A DNA stretch of 8,240 bases from an uncultured Nitrosomonadales bacterium (GTDB taxonomy: Bacteria > Pseudomonadota > Gammaproteobacteria > Burkholderiales > Gallionellaceae), in assembly GCA_903934275.1 (NCBI GenBank), contig CAIZNF010000070.1, positions 1-8,240 of the forward strand, in the 5' to 3' direction. Shown one piece after another: positions 5,735 through 8,240 of the stretch. Made by a program: the position numbers and the translations under genes. Positions within the stretch are counted from its first letter, which is position 1. Each line of letters opens with the position of its first letter. The notes below the pieces were generated by a model. It made no database searches. It was not told the DNA's origin and saw only the letters and a list, made by a program, of their open reading frames with translations.

Positions 5735-6375
5735 GCCTTATCCAAACTCAACGTGTACAAGTTCAAGACAAGCACCCCGTCAGGGTACTTGTCCACATTG
5801 AAACTCATGTCACCCCAGTACAACTTTACCGGGGATTTTTCTACCTCAGTGAGATATTGCAGCAAGTCCAGATAGCCGCCGCGCAAGGTAATTTTTACAC
5901 TGTGTTTAAAAATTTGATTCTGGTTGTTTTTGGCGTTCGGGACTTGCGCCCTAACCGTGCTTACCGGTAAAGTTTCCAGCGTAACCAATTGCAACTTGCC
6001 ATTTTTAGCCAATACTTTTTTCAACATACCACCCATTTCACCGGGTTCCACCATGCGGCTACTGCTGCCTTGCAGGTGTTCATCTTGCGTTTTCAATTGC
6101 TGTTCGAGTTGCGCCAAACGTACCCGCAACGGCGCGCTTCCATCCTCTTTTTTAGATTGAAGCGCGGTTTGTATTTCCGCTTGCAGGCTTTTCACCTTCC
6201 CCTGCTGCTGCAATAACTGCGCCGAAAGTGCTTTCTGCTTTGCCAGCAGAGGATTCAACAGCATCGTACTGGTCAACGAAATCGCCACAAATGCAATTGC
6301 GACGAAAATCATCACGCGTTCGCGCAACAACATGCCATCTATTTTGAGGCGTATTAATTCCCAATAATGTTTCAT
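5719..6375 (-). CDS. mshJ: MSHA biogenesis protein MshJ (PilO-like)
   Basis: MshJ is the PilO-like component of the inner-membrane alignment complex. The 218-residue protein has a short cytoplasmic start, one membrane helix (about 21-40), a coiled-coil stretch (about 45-103, rich in Gln, Leu and Lys) and a C-terminal periplasmic domain (about 110-218). The domain contains RGGYLDLLQYLTEVEKSPVKLYWGDM, typical of PilO-fold proteins. I place the start at 6375 because GAGG lies five bases upstream and the product then begins MKHYWELIRLKIDGM. An earlier in-frame ATG at 6402 would overlap the preceding gene. The gap after the PilN-like gene is 7 nt, and the stop overlaps the start region of mshK. 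Confidence 0.9.
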   Translation of the reverse strand: MKHYWELIRLKIDGMLLRERVMIFVAIAFVAISLTSTMLLNPLLAKQKALSAQLLQQQGKVKSLQAEIQTALQSKKEDGSAPLRVRLAQLEQQLKTQDEHLQGSSSRMVEPGEMGGMLKKVLAKNGKLQLVTLETLPVSTVRAQVPNAKNNQNQIFKHSVKITLRGGYLDLLQYLTEVEKSPVKLYWGDMSFNVDKYPDGVLVLNLYTLSLDKAWLRV

Positions 6376-6382
6376 TCGTGCC

Positions 6383-7015
6383 TCATTTCCCGGCAATGCC
6401 ACCCGGCATCGAATTCAGCGTGAACTCCACGTAACGCGGCAGAGAAGCGGGACTCAAGCCGCCCACTGTACCGGCTTTAATTTGCAGGGTAGAGAAGGCT
6501 ATGCCATGCATTACTTTTTCCTCGCCAAGTTTCTGGATGTAAACTGACAACAATTCAGGGTCCAACGCCGCTCCACTCAAGTTAATTTCCGATCCATCAC
6601 CGGCCAGTTTAAAACTGGTCAACCATAAACCCGGTACCGCCTGGCGCGAAAAGGCGCGCATATATTCCGAATAACCGGCCGTGTTGCCCCCCGCACTCTC
6701 TTTCATGGTCTCAATCAATGCGGCTTGGGTGGCCAGCTTCTTTTCCATCTGCTGTATCTCATCCTGCAACCCCTGAGTGGACTGTTTCGGTGAAAACTCC
6801 GCCTCCAAAAGAATCATGCGCGCTTTTTCTGTTTCAAATCGCTTGGCCTCTTCACCAAACTGATTGTTGAGTTGGCGTTCATGGAAAGTCACATAACCAA
6901 AAAAAGCCAGTGAACCCAGCATAATAAAACCCAACGCCTGCAACATGGTCGACAACGAAAAATAGCTTGGTTTTCTCCTGAATAGCGGATTGAGCAGATT
7001 AATCTGCAAGCTCAT
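6383..7015 (-). CDS. PilN-like MSHA biogenesis protein (MshI C-terminal-type, MshI2)
   Basis: This 210-residue protein looks like PilN, the partner of PilM and PilO in the type IV pilus inner-membrane platform. The N-terminal cytoplasmic tail contains INLLNP (5-10), the PilN motif that docks onto the PilM actin-like protein. A single membrane helix follows (about 24-43), then a coiled coil (about 45-107) and a periplasmic ferredoxin-like domain (about 112-205) with WLTSFKLAGDGSEINLSGAALDPELLSVYIQKL. As I recall, Vibrio MshI joins the PilM and PilN parts in one longer protein; here they are separate genes. The start overlaps the mshI stop as ATGA (7012-7015), and GGAAGGG lies eight bases upstream. 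I leave the symbol empty because naming varies. Confidence 0.85.
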   Translation of the reverse strand: MSLQINLLNPLFRRKPSYFSLSTMLQALGFIMLGSLAFFGYVTFHERQLNNQFGEEAKRFETEKARMILLEAEFSPKQSTQGLQDEIQQMEKKLATQAALIETMKESAGGNTAGYSEYMRAFSRQAVPGLWLTSFKLAGDGSEINLSGAALDPELLSVYIQKLGEEKVMHGIAFSTLQIKAGTVGGLSPASLPRYVEFTLNSMPGGIAGK

Positions 7016-7968
7016 GGCGCACGCCCTTCCGAACGCAGTGCTGCGCCCAATGACAGCAGCGCATGCGCGGCAAAATCGCTATCGGCAAGCGCCGAAGCCG
7101 CGCTGATGTCCATTACTTGCGACAAGTCCAGTTTTTCCACTTTCATGTCGACCGCTGCAGCCAGAAATTCCACCAAACCGGTATTATCCGGAGCACAAAC
7201 CAGCACACGATCGACGGTCATGTGGCTAAATTGGCTGTCGAAGTAATCCAGTGAACGCTGCAACTCAAACTCCACACGTTCGCGGAACTGTTTACGCAGG
7301 CTTTCATTGGCATCCCGCAACTGTCCGACAGTGATTTCAATGAGCCGCGACAAATACAGTTCTCCGCCTGCCGTAAACGTCATCAAACCGCCATTATCAT
7401 CGAATGCCAGCACCGCCAGAGCTTGGTCTCCCCGTTCGAACAGTGCGGCTATATTGCGCTGTGCCAGCTCGGGAATGTCGATCACATCCAGTTCAATTTT
7501 TGTCTGCCCGAATAGCGCAACATGCTTTTTAATAATGGTATTAGACGCGGCAATCACATAAATAGACTTCGCACGCTCAGAACCGGATTTTCCTGCGGGA
7601 ACCGGTAACACGTCTATTGTGGCATCCTCGACATGGTAATTCAGGCTGTCCTTTATTTTCCAACGTACCGCAGTTTTCAACTCATTATCGGGAACGGCGG
7701 GAGCCTCAATCATCAGCATCTGATATTCGCTCGGAGCCAACAGCGTGATGCATTTGCATCGACCCAGATTTGCCTCGCGGCTCAATTTTTCCAGCGCGGC
7801 AGCAGACACCGTGCGCATTTCGTGGTACTCGCAACGCACCACGCACGGCATCGCATCGGTCAATTTGATTTGTGCCAGATAAACCCCATGCTCGCCAAAG
7901 GCGACAGCCACCCGTCCGGTATCGTGTTTTTTTGTCTTAAACAACGAAGGAATAAGCGGGATTTTCAT
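7012..7968 (-). CDS. mshI: MSHA biogenesis protein MshI (PilM-like actin-fold)
   Basis: This 318-residue protein has the PilM/MshI actin-like fold without a membrane segment, so it is expected in the cytoplasm at the inner-membrane face. Recognisable segments are VAVAFGEHGVYLAQI (21-35), APAVPDNELKTAVRWKIKDSLNYHVEDATIDVLPVP (89-124), the nucleotide-pocket-like LAFDDNGGLMTFTAGGELYLSR (187-208), ELQRSLDYFDSQF (235-247) and the C-terminal LSLGAALR (305-312). It should bind the INLLNP tail of the next gene product. It is the first gene of the operon in this window. A TTGACA promoter candidate ends only a few bases upstream, and no Shine-Dalgarno is visible, so its message may be nearly leaderless. 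Gene order and fold make the assignment firm. Confidence 0.9.
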   Translation of the reverse strand: MKIPLIPSLFKTKKHDTGRVAVAFGEHGVYLAQIKLTDAMPCVVRCEYHEMRTVSAAALEKLSREANLGRCKCITLLAPSEYQMLMIEAPAVPDNELKTAVRWKIKDSLNYHVEDATIDVLPVPAGKSGSERAKSIYVIAASNTIIKKHVALFGQTKIELDVIDIPELAQRNIAALFERGDQALAVLAFDDNGGLMTFTAGGELYLSRLIEITVGQLRDANESLRKQFRERVEFELQRSLDYFDSQFSHMTVDRVLVCAPDNTGLVEFLAAAVDMKVEKLDLSQVMDISAASALADSDFAAHALLSLGAALRSEGRAP

Positions 7969-8240
7969 AGTCGGCGTTTAATAAATTTAATAATATTCCG
8001 TATGTCAATAAAGTTTGTGCGACAGAGTGTTTTCTTGAAACACCCAGTGTGCATTCTACGCAAGCCGCGCCTCCCCCATAGTTAGAATTGAGCCTAAATT
8101 ACCCACCAGCTCTGTCTTTTCGCAGGTTGGAAAAACGTAGCCAACAATGAACCTAGAAAAAGCAGTTGTCCGCAGATTACACAGATTTTCGCCGATTAAA
8201 CAACAAGCAATACTGAGCTGCCGACCCACCTACTGGGTGA
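7969..8240. other. Gene-free region upstream of mshI
   Basis: Apart from the promoter candidate I see no supportable gene. 8170-8197 carries a cagatt word twice and a related cgatt, resembling a dispersed CGCAGATTACGCAGATT-type intergenic repeat that I recall from other genomes. Two weak inverted repeats are present: gttgg (8126-8130) with ccaac (8141-8145), and accca (8224-8228) with tgggt (8234-8238). A plus-strand frame from 8147 stays open to the window edge, but it has no ribosome binding site and no recognisable protein. Confidence 0.5.
7980..8008 (-). promoter_or_regulatory. Candidate sigma-70 promoter for the msh operon
   Basis: On the minus strand a perfect TTGACA (8008-8003) is followed after 17 bases by TTTATT (7985-7980), a 4-of-6 match to TATAAT. 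The DNA between is AT-rich. Transcription would begin near 7973, only about five bases before the mshI ATG. If correct, the first message is almost leaderless, which fits the missing Shine-Dalgarno. A start further upstream is equally possible. Confidence 0.45.

Noticed and set aside
6376..6402. mshJ start at the earlier ATG (6402)
   Set aside because: It overlaps the upstream gene, and the ATG at 6375 has a well-placed GAGG and gives the expected N-terminus.
8058..8079. Sigma-54-like -24/-12 promoter upstream of mshI
   Set aside because: GG and TTGC elements are present on the minus strand but the spacing is one base too long and the rest of the consensus is poor.
8147..8240. Plus-strand frame starting at 8147 and open to the window end
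   Set aside because: Only about 31 codons, no ribosome binding site, and it runs through a suspected intergenic repeat; chance is more likely.

Overview
The window is dominated by a minus-strand block of MSHA-type (mannose-sensitive haemagglutinin, a type IVa pilus class) biogenesis genes. In transcription order (right to left) these are mshI (PilM-like), a separate PilN-like gene, mshJ (PilO-like), mshK (PilP-like), mshL (lipoprotein secretin), mshM (ExeA-type ATPase) and mshN (TPR protein). A single plus-strand gene, cysC (adenylylsulfate kinase), faces mshN convergently on the left. Protein style, a PilM/PilN split, moderate GC and many palindromic intergenic repeats suggest a betaproteobacterium, perhaps of the Nitrosomonadales (Gallionellaceae-like). 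That assignment is an impression from sequence style, not from a search.

Layout. 1-520 has no gene I can support. It holds a decamer tandem repeat (22-57), a 112-nt imperfect palindrome (245-356) and the first copy of a ~120-bp repeat (385-507). A 19-codon ORF (521-580) overlaps the start of cysC (573-1175). The second copy of the repeat (1205-1325) fills the convergent gap between cysC and mshN. The msh genes run from 7968 down to 1321. mshI, pilN-like, mshJ, mshK and mshL are packed with stop/start overlaps or a 7-nt gap and look like one translationally coupled unit. The mshL/mshM and mshM/mshN junctions are instead opened by 108-134 nt of palindromic repeat DNA. 7969-8240 is non-coding as far as I can tell and holds a candidate promoter for the operon.

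How the genes work together. MshI, the PilN-like protein and MshJ should form the inner-membrane alignment platform. MshK is the periplasmic link to the MshL secretin pore. MshM and MshN are thought to assist assembly or cell-wall passage. The extension ATPase (mshE), platform protein (mshG) and pilins, which often follow mshN, do not follow it here, so they must lie elsewhere or be lost.

Most notable observations. (1) An 11-G homopolymer lies inside mshK; a one-base slip either way truncates the protein soon after, so mshK may be a phase-variable switch for pilus assembly. (2) The start and signal peptide of mshK appear to be built from a short repeat element, a relative of which sits between mshL and mshM. 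(3) cysC is bracketed by two same-orientation ~120-bp repeats (79 of 99 ungapped positions identical by hand count), as if it were a cassette or a recombination product. No completely new gene system is visible.
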